The notes under the pieces were generated by a model. It saw only the letters and a list, made by a program, of their open reading frames with translations. It did no database searches and was not told the origin of the DNA. A stretch of 64,000 bases of DNA from Nicotiana tabacum (taxonomy: Eukaryota; Streptophyta; Magnoliopsida; Solanales; Solanaceae). A program made the position numbers and the translations under genes. The stretch spans positions 76,943,519-77,007,518 of the forward strand of contig NC_134103.1 of assembly GCF_000715075.1 (NCBI RefSeq), given 5' to 3'. Positions 44,540-55,610 of the stretch are shown here, in pieces; position 1 is the first letter of the stretch, and every line of letters begins with the position of its first letter.

Positions 44540-45462
44540 TGTAATGACTCGACCGATCGTTTTAAGCTCTAGCACGTCGTTCGGCGGTTTGAGGCCTTGA
44601 ATAGCTTCACTTCAGGTGTTATGACTTGTACGTGTGGTCGAAAATTAAATTCGGGAAGTGCAGAGTTGGTTTGGAAAGAAATTTCTAAATTTGGAAGCTT
44701 TAAGTTGGACGAGTTGATCAAACTTTGACTTTTGAGTAAACGACCCCGGAATCGGGATTTGAAAGTTTCAATAGGTCCGTATGATGATTTCGAACTTGGG
44801 CGTATGTTCGGGTCGAGCAGCGGTTGGCCCGAGAGTATTTCGGCACTTATTATGGAAGGTTGGCATTTTGAAGGTTTAAGAATTTCCTAAGTTTGGTTTG
44901 CAATGGAATTAGAGGTTATCGGTGTCCGTTTGAGATTCCCAGCCTGGGAATAGTTTATTTGGTGATTTTGGTATTAGGAGCGTGTCCGGATGTTGATTTG
45001 GAAGTCCATAGGTCGTTCGACATCAATTGGCAAAAGTTAAAAATTTGATAATTTTTGGAAAGTTTGACCGGGAGTTGACTTTTTTATATCGGGGTCAGAA
45101 TCCTATTCTAGAAATTAAAACAGGTTCGTTATGTCATTTATGACTTGTGTGCAAAATTTGAGGTCAATCGGACTTGATTTGATAAATTTCAACATTGAAT
45201 ATAGAAGTTGAAAATTCTTGGTTTTATTAAGCTCGAATTGGGGTATGATTCATAATTTTACTGTTGTTTGATGTGATTTGAGGTTTCGATTAAGTTCGTA
45301 TCGTGTTTTAAGACTTGTTGATATATTCGGACCCCATCCCAAGTGGCTCGGGTGTGTTTCGGGGTGAGTTTCGAGTGAGTCTGGGCATTTCGGTACTCTT
45401 ATATTGTTCTGGAACTTTTGAAGTGCAAGGGGCACATTTTGGAGTGCTGAGGCAAAGCCTCA

Positions 45463-45800
45463 GGTGCGGACCGCAGAGGAAAAGTGCGGACCGTGGAGGA
45501 AAAGTGCGGACTACAGAGGAAATGTGCGAACCGCAATAATCCTCTTGCGGCCGCAGAAAGAAGATTCTGCAGATTCGATGGTCCAACTTCGGAAGCTTAT
45601 ATCATTTAATCTACAAGGAATTTTGAGATGATTTAAAATTAAAAGTTGTAGCCCTTTGAGTCTAGTTTTTAGAAAGGTAAACCAATTATCATTTGGACAT
45701 TTATAGAGAAAGTGACGGTCAATTTACGGAAGCCTGGTAGTGCAAAGGCGACTGAAGTGCGGCCGCACAATTTGGATTGCTACCGCAGAACCTGGAATGT
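45463..45800. repeat. CpG word array, LTR A
   Basis: Words GTGCGGACCGCAGAGG, GTGCGGACCGTGGAGG, GTGCGGACTACAGAGG and GTGCGAACCGC follow one another at 45463-45540. TTGCGGCCGCAG and GTGCGGCCGC occur later. The position corresponds to the CpG arrays of the other LTRs. Confidence 0.7.
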
Positions 45801-46080
45801 GCAGGTGAATGTTTCATTAAAGTGAATGCCCCCTACCTGAGTATTAGAAAATAGTGGACATCTTGACAACATGGGAGAATATTTCATGAAAGTCAATGGC
45901 CTCTACCTGAGTATCACCCCTAACCACCAACCTAGCTTTGTACCTTTCTATACTTCCATCAGCCCTACATTTTACTTTATAGACCCATTTACACCATATT
46001 GCTTCTTTCCTTGGGCCAACTCAACAATCTCCCAAGTCCCATTAGTATAGCATGTTTATGTCCGGTTGACTTTGTATCTT
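45800..46080 (-). pseudogene. Ty1/copia reverse transcriptase fragment inside LTR A
   Basis: The minus strand encodes [14 protein letters not shown] followed, after a one-base frame change, by [20 protein letters not shown] then RLVVRG and [16 protein letters not shown]. These are the N-terminal blocks of Ty1/copia RT (RVT_2 family). A 40-bp duplication (45801-45846 versus 45872-45922) marks its downstream end. The Ty3-type LTR B lacks this insert. It is a captured or inserted copia scrap of about 75-90 codons, not a functional gene. Confidence 0.75.
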
Positions 46081-46675
46081 ATCATGTAATATTTGAACTA
46101 CTTGAACTCATTGTGCTGGCTTACTTAATTGAAGTTATAAATTTAATTGATTTAGAAATAAAAATATATATACTAGGCCAACCTTTAACACTTGAGTGGT
46201 AGGCGAGTTATTTGAAAAGTGTTAAAGATTATATTCATTTTATGCTCTTGTGCTATAATGTAAACGCGTATCTCGTAATTCCGAGAACTTCGTTCCCTTT
46301 CTTGTGGAGCGGGACGAACACGTCGGCAATATATAAATGCATCTATAGTTCGTGCCGCTCGACTCTTAGCACTGTATACATTATTTTGGATCAGGCCAAA
46401 AGACCTCGATAGAATCGTGCGTTATATCGTTAGTAGCCCGAATATTCACGAGCAAGTCTTTCCACTGAAGCCCCGCATTTTATATTGTATTCCTTATTTA
46501 TTCGGTAATGACACTTGACATTTTTCTAATTATGGTAGAATACAAGATTTAAAAATTCATGCTTTAAAAGAAGTAAATTAGAAGATTATATAACTTACAG
46601 ATTTATCCCATCATTTCTGTATGCCTCATATCTGCTCTTGTTTTATTACATTATTTTATTAGATATTTAGTAAGT

Positions 46676-46783
46676 GTCGATGTCGACCCCTCGTCACTAC
46701 TTCTCCGGGGTTAGGCTCAATACTTACTGGGTACGCGTTGGTTTACGTACTCATGCTGCACTTCTGCACTAAATGTGCAGGAA
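46676..46783 (+). promoter_or_regulatory. Conserved LTR block with terminal hairpin (LTR A)
   Basis: The block reads CCCTCGTCACTACTTC, then GGGTTAGGCTCAATACTTAC, and ends CTGCACTAAATGTGCAG (46764-46780). It is the plus-strand counterpart of blocks at 7336-7441 and 53923-54028. Confidence 0.55.
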
Positions 46784-47122
46784 CTGACAGGTTTATTTGG
46801 TGATTATCTTGGCACGTAGGCACACCTGTTGAGGAGACTTTATGTGAGCTGTATTCCAAGCTATGCATCGCAGTCCACCGAGTCTCCATAGAAAAATGCT
46901 CATGCACTTGTGACACTGAGTTTTGGGGTTTCTCTTCGAGTTATTCATTATTGTGATTCACGTTAATGTTTTTATTCATTTTGTAAATTCTATGATTAAG
47001 TTAAGGAAAATCATGATTTCAAAATTACTAAAATGAGTAATTAAATTGGTAAATCACTATTGTCTTTCATGACGGCAGCGTTAGGCGCCATCACGACCTA
47101 TAGTGGATTTTGGGTCGTGACA

Positions 47123-47140
47123 ACTTGGTATCAGAGTGTT
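47123..47140 (+). other. tRNA-Met primer-binding site, plus-strand LARD
   Basis: ACTTGGTATCAGAGTGTT follows the LTR end; TGGTATCAGAG matches the complement of the initiator tRNA-Met 3' end. Confidence 0.85.
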
Positions 47141-50100
47141 AGGTTCACTTAGGTTTCACGAGTCATGAGCAAGTCTAGTAGAGTCCTGTGGATCGGTATG
47201 GAGACGTCTGTACTTATCTTCGGGAGGCTACAGGGCTGTTAGTAGCACTTCCTTATTGCTTCCTTTATCGTGCGATTTGATTCCATTGAGGTTTGTGCCT
47301 CTATTTCCTTCCTACTCAATCTTATGTGATGTGAAGCGCTTGTTGTCAATTGGATGTCGAGTAGTGGTATTGATACTGCAGATGTAGTGCAGGATGTTTT
47401 TCCTTGCATGTTCGGGGAGGCTATTATCATCGTCTTGCAGAAGGGTGTTCTGTCCTTTCAGTTCAGTATCTGTACTTCATATGGTTTTGAGGCTATACAC
47501 GGATTGCTATATTGTTCATGAGTTGTTATAGCACTGTGTTTGTGTAATGGTAGGGTGCTTATGTATGAATCGCGAAAGTGAATGGCTCGGAATGAGGATT
47601 TCTCAGTTCATGATTTAGAGGTTCAGTATTTAATTCCAACAAAGGAAGGGCAATTGGACTATGAATGTTCAGGTTTGGGTTGACAGAGTAACGTGACTTG
47701 GTATTCCGAGTGTGATGGAATTTTAATTGTGATGTAGTGCCTTCGTCCTTGTTTGAACGCATTACAGTTCACCAGTGTTATGATCTTCTTTGATTTTTCC
47801 TTTGGAGCAGGGTGTTGTGAAATGGTGCTTGAGGGGCGATTTTCAAAAATAGTGGTGTGCAACGGTTCAGGATCGAATGGGTGATTCCAATGTTGATGGC
47901 TCGAGAAAGATGATCTTGTAGGAGGCCTAGAATTGGTAGTAATTTGTTAGTTCAGGTGCTACAGAAGATGGATTTTGATTTGATACAACATTTGGGTAAC
48001 GAAGAATGAAAAAGGACATGGGGAGGTGTCTTGCGGTGGTTAATTTACTAGCAGGTCAAGTATGAGAAGCGTAAGTCGAGAAGTTGCTTAAGAGAGATGG
48101 TTTGATCGAAGTGGGAGAGGCAGAGTAGCATATGGATTTTGTGGTAGGATAGCTATATACCTTCAGAAAGTGTAGAACGACTTGGGAATCGTGATGGAAG
48201 GTGATTTGGTATACGTATTTTTCTTGGAATGATGGTAATCGTACGGAGAAAGAGTGAATATGACAGAAAGGATTTTGCTTGGAGTGAAGAGAGGTGTGAA
48301 TATTTGACTATCATTTCAGGTGAGATATGACCTGAGTTTGGATGAAATTGTTGAACTCTCAGTTGATGTTAATGAGGAAGTAACAGACTTATACAGCGTC
48401 GTGGAAAGAGGTCGGATATGAGATTGTGGCTGATAATTCAGAATGTTCATGAAAAGATTAACAAAACGCTTTGAGAAACGTGGAGAGTTAATGGTGTGAG
48501 ATCATGGTAATTGAGAAGGAGGAATCATTGTGGGCTCAACATTATGTGATTATAGCTTAAAGCTAAGTGAAGGGAGCCCCACCGTCTATGATTGGATCGC
48601 GTGGTTGTGTGCTTGTGTGGTTTCTGGCTATCGGTGCATGGGTGAACTATTTATGACTAATGAACGTGTGCAAGAAACTTGATAAATGTGTGCCAAACTT
48701 CATCTTATCGATTCAGGTGCAGGTTTTGGGAAGACTCGGAGTTATGCTTCTTGTGGATGTAACATGCAAGGAAAAGAATTCAGCCGGTTGCTTCTTTGAG
48801 AGGGTATTCATGTGCTAGCAGAGAAATGGAGTTTGGTTATATTTGAGACCAGGTCAGAGTGGGTTACTCTTAATAATGGTCTAGTGAGTTCAAGAATATA
48901 AGTCCAGTACCTAAGGATTTCGGGTCCGTTGCGTGGTTAAGGATCGAGTTTCTGCAGTGGATTGTGAACGGGACTTAGAGCGTTCTATGTTATCATCAGG
49001 TATGCGATGCAGTGTTGGAGGAAAGGAAGAAACAATTTTGGATTCGTGGAAGGTCTTTCAGAATGAGTGTACCAGTTGGAGATGCTATGTGCGCATAAGG
49101 AGAATATGAGGTGGTTCATGAGTAATAAGACGATGTGGTCTCGTGATGCGGGTCACTTGGGATAAGTGCGGATTTGGTTCGTTACGTTTGTAAAAAAGGG
49201 CTATTATAATTTCTAATACAAATTGAGAGTAAATTGGAAGAAGTTGGGTCGGTTAGTAATGATTGAATCAGCATGATTGTGGCAGTGATCATTTCCTTCA
49301 GCGTGAAGTTATACATGTGGTTTGTGGTTGTACATGCGGGCTGGACAACCACCCTAACCTTATTGATTTGGGAGGTATTTTATTTAAATGGTCTTGTTGT
49401 GTAAATGGAATCCGAAAGAGTCATGGCGGTTTAGATCATGACTTGAGGTTTGTATCTTCTATAATTTGGGAATTCAGTTGCGTGTTGCATTGGTTCTTCT
49501 GAAATGAGCTAAGTGAAAGGTTTCTAGCCTATGAAGTGTTTATTCTACTAGTAATTCAAGAGTTATGATGAATTTTTGTACTTTCTTACAACGGCATGAT
49601 AGGTGCAGTGAGCGCCATGGGAATTTGAAAGTTGAGGATCAAGGTGGCGGTTCGGTGTTGACGAGAATGTCACCAGCTCGGATGAGCAGGGGAGAATTCA
49701 GATGTTTGAAGTAAGATGACATTTTATTTAGTTTCACCTGCGAACGACATTCTGTTTAAGAGGCTTGCGTATTGATTTGCGGATTCTTGATTTGCCTTAC
49801 AGAATTAGAACGGTTAGTGGTATGGATGTGTGGACTTTCCTACCTGAGCGGAAGGTCGTGGGAGCGTACTCCACGGGGAGATTTGTATAAATGTGACATG
49901 TTAGTCACCTGATTGTTAAAGATTGAAACCAAGTATGGAGTTTTTTTGGTACTATCCTTAATGTGGGAGTTTGTTCCGGATTGGGACGGCTGCTCGTGTG
50001 TGTCATGAATAGGGCCATTATGGATCCTTGAAAGGTTATTAGCCTAGTACGGTATGATCAGAATCAGTTTAAGGTCCGTTAGTGGGTCTAATGTGAATGT

Positions 50101-51403
50101 GTGCTCTATGTAAGGTCGGGCTTGTTCATTCGTCATAACATTGCTTACGAAGGAGTCGTCGGGCATTGGATGTTATTTTCATCGTCAGCTATTCAGTGTA
50201 ACCTATATTGTGCCATGTGGGTTGTGAGATGGCTTGATTATTAGCACATGTGTTGAGGTCCCATGTAGCTTGAGGTGTTATATGAGCGGGATAGCTCTCG
50301 AGATGCAGGTCATTTATCGCACCTTAGTTGTGCCTAAGTTTCATAGTGTGTGGCGCTATTCGCCTTCCCAGGATTTGTGTTATGCATTGGGCGTGCTTAT
50401 GGTCGATATTCGGGCATTTCGTAAGTATAAGCGTTATGACTTAATGTATGTTTATTTCTTCTTGATTGTTATGTGCGGATCGGGTGGCACGCCATCACGG
50501 GTATGTTATTTGGATTGGGTTGCATGTCGCAACGGTATTATGTGTGGATCGGTTTACACGCCGCAACATCGAGATGTTGAGTACGATTTCCTATATCTAT
50601 TCTTGTGCATTTTGTTTCTCATTCTCTGAGAAAGATGCATAACATATTTTTGGTTGTTGTATTAGTTACGTGGGATAGGTAGTTCTTTTCCAGGGTTCGT
50701 TTTTCCTTATATATCAAATTCGAGTTGTGTCTTGTCGGCACATTGATCGCATTATATGAGATTTTGGTCAGTGTTTGAGATAGCTTACTGCCTGAGCAAC
50801 TTGTACTGGGTGAGACAAGGTTATTTGACCTGGGATAAGTGCGATCAAAGTTGTGTAAGGTTATTAAAGAACAAATATCGTTATTTAGTTCAGAATAAGG
50901 TAATGGTTCATGTCAAGAGGAGAGACTCTAGAAATATATTGATTCGGCAGGTGGTTATGAGTTTCTACACATCTCTTCTGTCATGGCAGAATTAGGAGGA
51001 TTGGAAATCAGGCTTATACGTGTTATGAGGCATATTGCGGGCTCCAGATTCGTGATGTTTTAGCTATTGTGGTCAGAGGATGTTATTATGGGCATATGAA
51101 TCATACGGTGCATGGTGGGAATTCAGAAAAGGTGTATGATCATGTTTTGGTATAAAGTGTAGTGATTGATACGGTGTTCGCATGTTAGAATCAGATCTTG
51201 TAGAAGAATTCAGAGGTTGGAATTTGGTTATGAGGCTTATTGGCTAAATAAAAGAGAGGATCTTCAGTCTGGCTCGAGCTAATGTGTCCAACTAGGTTGT
51301 AGTGGCACGGGCAGGTACACAAGGTGTTAAACAGTGATTTTGAACAACTCCGGAGCAGTTCTTAGCACGTTCGAGGACGAACATATGTTTAAGTGGGGGA
51401 GAA
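47141..51403 (+). other. Internal region of the plus-strand LARD-like element, non-coding
   Basis: This 4.3 kb stretch has no frame that I can match to gag, protease, RT, RNase H or integrase. It aligns with the minus-strand region 56485-59403 over its second part (about 48570-51403), so the two are members of one family. A short motif array at 50470-50580 contains GGATCGGGTGGCACGCC and GGATCGGTTTACACGCCGCA. The polypurine tract AAGTGGGGGAGAA is at 51391-51403. Confidence 0.65.
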
Positions 51404-52844
51404 TGTAACGACCCGACCGGTCGTTTTGAGCTCTAGCACGTCGTTTGGTAGTTTGAGGCCTTGAGTAGCTTTACTTAAGGTGTTATGACTTGTACGTGTG
51501 GTCGGAATTTAATTTTGAGAAGTTCAGAGTTGGTTTGGAAAGAAAATTCTAAATTTGGAAGCTTTAAAATGTTGACTTTTGAGTAAACGAATCCGGAATT
51601 GGGATTTGAAGGTTCCAATAGGTCCGTATGATGATTTCGGACTTGGGCGTTTGTTCGGGTCGAGCAACGGGTGGCCCGGGAGTATTTCAGCGCTTAATAT
51701 GGAAGGTTGGCATTTTGAAGGTTTAAGAATTTTCTAAGTTTGGTTTGCAATGGATTTAGAGGTTATCAGTATCTGTTTGGGGTTCCGACCCTGGGAATAG
51801 TTCCATATGGTGATTTTGGTCTTAGGAGCATGTCCGGATGTTGATTTGGAAGTCTGTAGGTTGTTCGGTGTTTGGCGAAAGTTGAAAATTTGATGATTTT
51901 TTGGAAAGTTTGACCGGGAGTAGAATTTTTGATATCGGGGTCGGAATCCAATTCTGGAAATTGGAATAGGTCCGTTATGCCATTTATGACTTGTGTATAA
52001 AATTTGAGGTCTATCGGACTTGATTTGATAGGTTTCGGCATTGAATGTAGAAGTTGAAAACTTTTAGTTTTATTAAGCTTGAGTTGGGGTATGATTCATG
52101 ATTTTAGTGTTGTTTGATATGATTTGAGGTTTCGACTAAGTTCGTATCGTGTTTTAAGACTTGTTGATATATTCGGACCCCATCCCAAGTGGCTCGGGTG
52201 TGTTTCGGGGTGAGTTTCGAGTGAGTCTGGGCATTTCGGTACTCTTATATTGTTCTGGAACTTTTGAAGTGCAAGGGGCACATTTTGGAGTGCTGAGGCA
52301 AAGCCTCAGGTGCGGACCGCAGAGGAAAAGTGCGGACCGTGGAGGAAAAGTGCGGACTACAGAGGAAATGTGCGAACCGCAATAATCCTCTTGCGGCCGC
52401 AGAAAGAAGATTCTGCAGATTCGATGGTTCTACAGATTCGATTGTCCGACATCGGAAGCTTATATCTTTTAATCTATAAGGAATTTGGAGATAATTCAAA
52501 AATGAAAGTTGTAGCCCTTTGAGTCTAGTTTTTAGAAAGATTAACCAATCATCATTTAGACATATGTAGAGAATATTATGGTCAATTTCTTTAAGCCTGG
52601 TAGTGTAGAGGCGGCTGAACTGCGGCCGCACAATTTGGATTGTGGCCGCAGAACATGGAATGTGCGGACCGCCCAAAAATTATGTAGACAATACAATGAG
52701 GGATCCGATTTTGTACTGTATGAACGAGGGTTTCATCTCATTTTTTATTTTTGGACTTTGAGAGCTCGGTTTGTGGCGATATTTTGTGGGATTTTCAAGA
52801 AATTTATCGGGGTAAGTGATTCTAACTCGGATTTGGTTAATATA
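51404..52844 (+). repeat. LTR B of the plus-strand LARD-like element, truncated
   Basis: It starts TGTAACGACCCGACCGGTCG. It follows LTR A with many substitutions, except for a tract of about 290 bp (52136-52428) that is identical to 45290-45582. It contains the CpG words at 52308-52405 and 52595-52680 and a GTAAGT donor at 52812-52817. It breaks off near 52845 and continues as leader sequence, so its last about 1.1 kb are missing. Confidence 0.8.
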
Positions 52845-52995
52845 CATGAGCAAGTGTAGTAGAGTCCTGCAGATCGGTACGGAAATATCTGTACTTATCT
52901 TTGGGAGGCTACAGGGCTGTTAGGAGCACTTCCCTTATTGATTCCTTTACCGTGTGGTTTATTTCTATTGAGGTTTGTGCTTTTATTTTATTCAA
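52845..52995 (+). other. Second copy of LARD leader after truncated LTR B
   Basis: CATGAGCAAGTGTAGTAGAG... aligns with 47164-47315, the leader just inside LTR A. An LTR followed by leader, not by flanking DNA, points to a former tandem LTR-internal-LTR-internal arrangement or a template switch at the shared CATGAGCAAG-like word. Confidence 0.7.
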
Positions 52996-53511
52996 TGTGG
53001 GTATTATATACTGGCAGTGGTTATAACATCTACAATATGTTGCAAGGGTTCAAGATAAGTAGGAGGCTGAAGAAAGGAGAAGTTAATCTACAAGCTAGAA
53101 ATGGTGCAAAAGTTGCAGCCATAGTTGTAGGATCAATTTCTTTAATAATGTCTTCGGGCTAAGTACTTATGATGGATGATTGTTATTGTGTTCCTAAATT
53201 TGTATCGAACATAATTTCAGCTTCTATGTTGGACAAACGTGGGTTTCGCATTAACATAGACAATGGTATTTTCTTTATTTATTGTGGTGATGATTTATAT
53301 GTGAATGGCTATATCCATCATGATATTTATGTCTTACCTAATGTGAATTCTAATTCGATTATGCATGTTTATAGTCTTAAGAGGAAAAGAGATGATAAAG
53401 TAAATCCTACATACATTTGGCATAGTAGGCTTGATTATATTGGAGAGAAAAGAATTAACAAGTTGTACAAGGAAGGGTACCTTGATAAGTATGATTTTGA
53501 ATCATATCCAA
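52996..53511 (+). pseudogene. Ty1/copia protease and pre-integrase fragment
   Basis: The frame gives WVLYTGSGYNIYNMLQGFKI, where the D of the protease D-T-G motif is tyrosine, then KKGEVNLQARNGAKVAAIVV. After a stop near 53160 it continues YCVPKFVSNIISASMLDKRG and the pre-integrase stretch TYIWHSRLDYIGEKRINKLY, with the expected downstream cysteines missing because LTR C begins at 53512. It is probably a displaced part of the copia element whose LTR and leader lie at 41541-44539, but the gag in between is absent. Confidence 0.8.
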
Positions 53512-54341
53512 TGTCACGACCCAAAATCCATAAAGACCGTGATGGCGCCTGATACCACTGTCAGGCAAGCCAACAATAATTACTTAATTGGGTTCTCATT
53601 TTATTATTTTTGAAATCATATTTCCTTCAATTAAATAGTAAAGGATGGGGTTTACAAAATAAATAATAATATTTTTTAAAAATATTTCAATATAGTGCAA
53701 CCCATAATCGCCCAAAACCCGGTGTCACGAGTGCATGAGCATTAACTAGGAATGTAAAATAAAAATATAACAGCTGTTCGAAATACAATCTGGACAGGAA
53801 ATATGTAAATACTCTGAAGGAGACTCTGCTGGCTGCGGACTCGTAACGTGAAATGCAGCTCACCTAAATCCCCGCAATAACCACGCCTCTACGCTCATAA
53901 GGCCACTAGACATATATGCACCTGCACAAAAATGTGCAGCAAGTATAGTATGAGTTTGTAAATCAACGCATACCTAGTAAGTATCCCGCCTAATCTCGAA
54001 GAAGTAGTGACGAGGGGTCGACTTCGATACTTACTAAGGGCCAACAATATGATATTATGAAATTCTAATTAAGTATGATATATATAACAATAAAACTCAG
54101 AACAAGAAATAACTGAACAATTCATCACCATATTTAAGAACCCAAATCACTTCCTTCATTTAAAACAAATATTCTTTCAAATAATGAATTTATACCAATT
54201 ATAAAAGGGACTACCAGTTCTATTATCACACACAAAATTCCACCGAGGACGTTCGGCCCGATCCAACATAAATGTAAACTGTGCACTGCCGATGGTCGAA
54301 CGGCACGAACCATAGATGCATCTATTACCCCGCTCACAGAT

Positions 54342-54620
54342 CATACATGCGATGCGGTCAAATATAAATTATCAATAAATCATAACTCTTTCTTGACTCT
54401 TTTCAAAATAAAAATAATTCAACTTGAAGCTTTTAAATCTTTAAAATCCTTGACTTAGTTTCATTTGATAACAGCGCTCGCGGATCATAGTTGCGACGCG
54501 GTCAAATATAAATTATCAATAAATCATAACTCTTTCTTGATTCTTTTCAAAATAAAGCCAATTCAACTTGAAGCTTTTAAATATTTAAAATCCTCGACTT
54601 AGTTTCATTTGATAAAATTT
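54342..54620. repeat. Tandem duplication of about 141 bp in LTR C
   Basis: Two copies start at GATCATACATGCGATGCGG and GATCATAGTTGCGACGCGG and share TCAAATATAAATTATCAATA and later CAACTTGAAGCTTTTAAAT. They differ at about a dozen sites. Confidence 0.8.
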
Positions 54621-55324
54621 AACAAATATAATCAAATAACGGTGTCCACAAAGCATGGTGTAAACATAAAAGTACCCGGACATAAACAGGGATAGTAGCT
54701 ACGTACGGACTCTCGTCACTTCGTGCGTATGTAGCCCACACAAATAACAACACATATTAATTAACTCCACCTATGAGGTAAATTCCCTCTTACAAGGTTA
54801 GAAAAGAGACTTACCTCGCTCAAAAGTTCCATCACCGACTCTCAAGCCCTTCTAATAACTCAAACCGATGCCCAACACTTCAAAACTAGTCAATAAGTGT
54901 GCACATCGATAAATATCCACTCTAATACTTATTATAATCCAATTTATAACAATTCTTATCTTCGCTTGAAAAGTCAATAAAAATCACCCTTAGGCCCACG
55001 TGCCCGGATTCCGAAAATTTTCGAAGATAAACCTTACCCATAGCACTACGAACTCAAATATATAATTTATTCTCCATTTCACGCCCAAGTTCGTGATCAA
55101 ATTCCAAGAATACCAATTTCTAGGTTTTCTTCAAAATCCCAAATTTCTACAAATTTTCATTCCTGAATCCATGTAAAAACCATCTATTTAACTCAAAATG
55201 TGAAGAAATCACTTACCCCATTATAGTTGATAAAGGTGGCACTCCAAAGTGCTCCAAAATCGGCTCCCATGGACGAAATAAAGTAAAAATAAGCCAAAAC
55301 CTAGTTTTATAAAACCTCACTGCC

Positions 55325-55610
55325 AAGTGACTTTCGCACCTGCGGTGCTTTGGGCCGCATCTGCGGTCCCTCACCTGTGGCAAATGCCTCGCAGGTGCGC
55401 CTTTCCCTCACCTGGCCGGGCTTCGCATCTGCGGACACGGAGAGCCGCTTCTGCGAGCCTAGCCGCACATGCGACCATGTCTCTTGCACCTGCGCTCACG
55501 CAGGTGCGCCCAGTCTTCCACATCTGCGGATTCTAGGCTGCCTCCATTTCTCGCTTCTGCGGCTCGTGGCTCGCACCTACGGCCCTTTTCACGCAGGTGC
55601 GATTGCACCA
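55325..55610. repeat. CpG word array, LTR C
   Basis: The words here are GCACCTGCGG, GCATCTGCGG, CGCAGGTGCG, CGCTTCTGCG and variants, about 15 in 290 bp. This is a different vocabulary from the GCGATCGCG/TTCGCGAA arrays of LTRs 1 and 2 but the same position in the LTR. Confidence 0.75.

Larger units (their letters stand above)
44540..47122 (+). repeat. LTR A of the plus-strand LARD-like element
   Basis: The borders are TGTAATGACTC and GGGTCGTGACA, the latter followed by the primer site. It matches LTR B up to about 45800. From there to about 46080 it contains a foreign Ty1/copia RT fragment, and the two conserved splice-donor positions are missing. Its last part holds a 13-bp inverted repeat (46307-46360) and the conserved block (46676-46783). 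Confidence 0.82.
44540..52995 (+). mobile_element. Non-autonomous (LARD-like) chromodomain-type LTR element, plus strand
   Basis: LTR A (44540-47122), primer site, 4.28 kb internal region without recognisable gag-pol, polypurine tract (51391-51403), LTR B (51404-52844, truncated) and a second piece of leader (52845-52995). LTRs start TGTAATGACTC and TGTAACGACCC, the style of Tekay/Del elements. The internal 3' end keeps the usual CGAGGACGAACATATGTTTAAG wording of that lineage before the polypurine tract. A related element lies in opposite orientation at 53512-59403. It probably depends on autonomous relatives for mobilisation. Confidence 0.75.

Noticed and set aside
45250..45586. Small proteins encoded identically in two places (45250-45586 and 52096-52385)
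   Set aside because: The identity is at DNA level within LTRs A and B, on both strands and in all frames, so it reflects a conversion-like tract rather than a conserved protein.
47141..51403. A host gene or novel autonomous system in the 4.3 kb interior
   Set aside because: The stretch lies between LTRs with primer site and polypurine tract, aligns to a second LARD-like interior on the other strand, and shows no long conserved frame.
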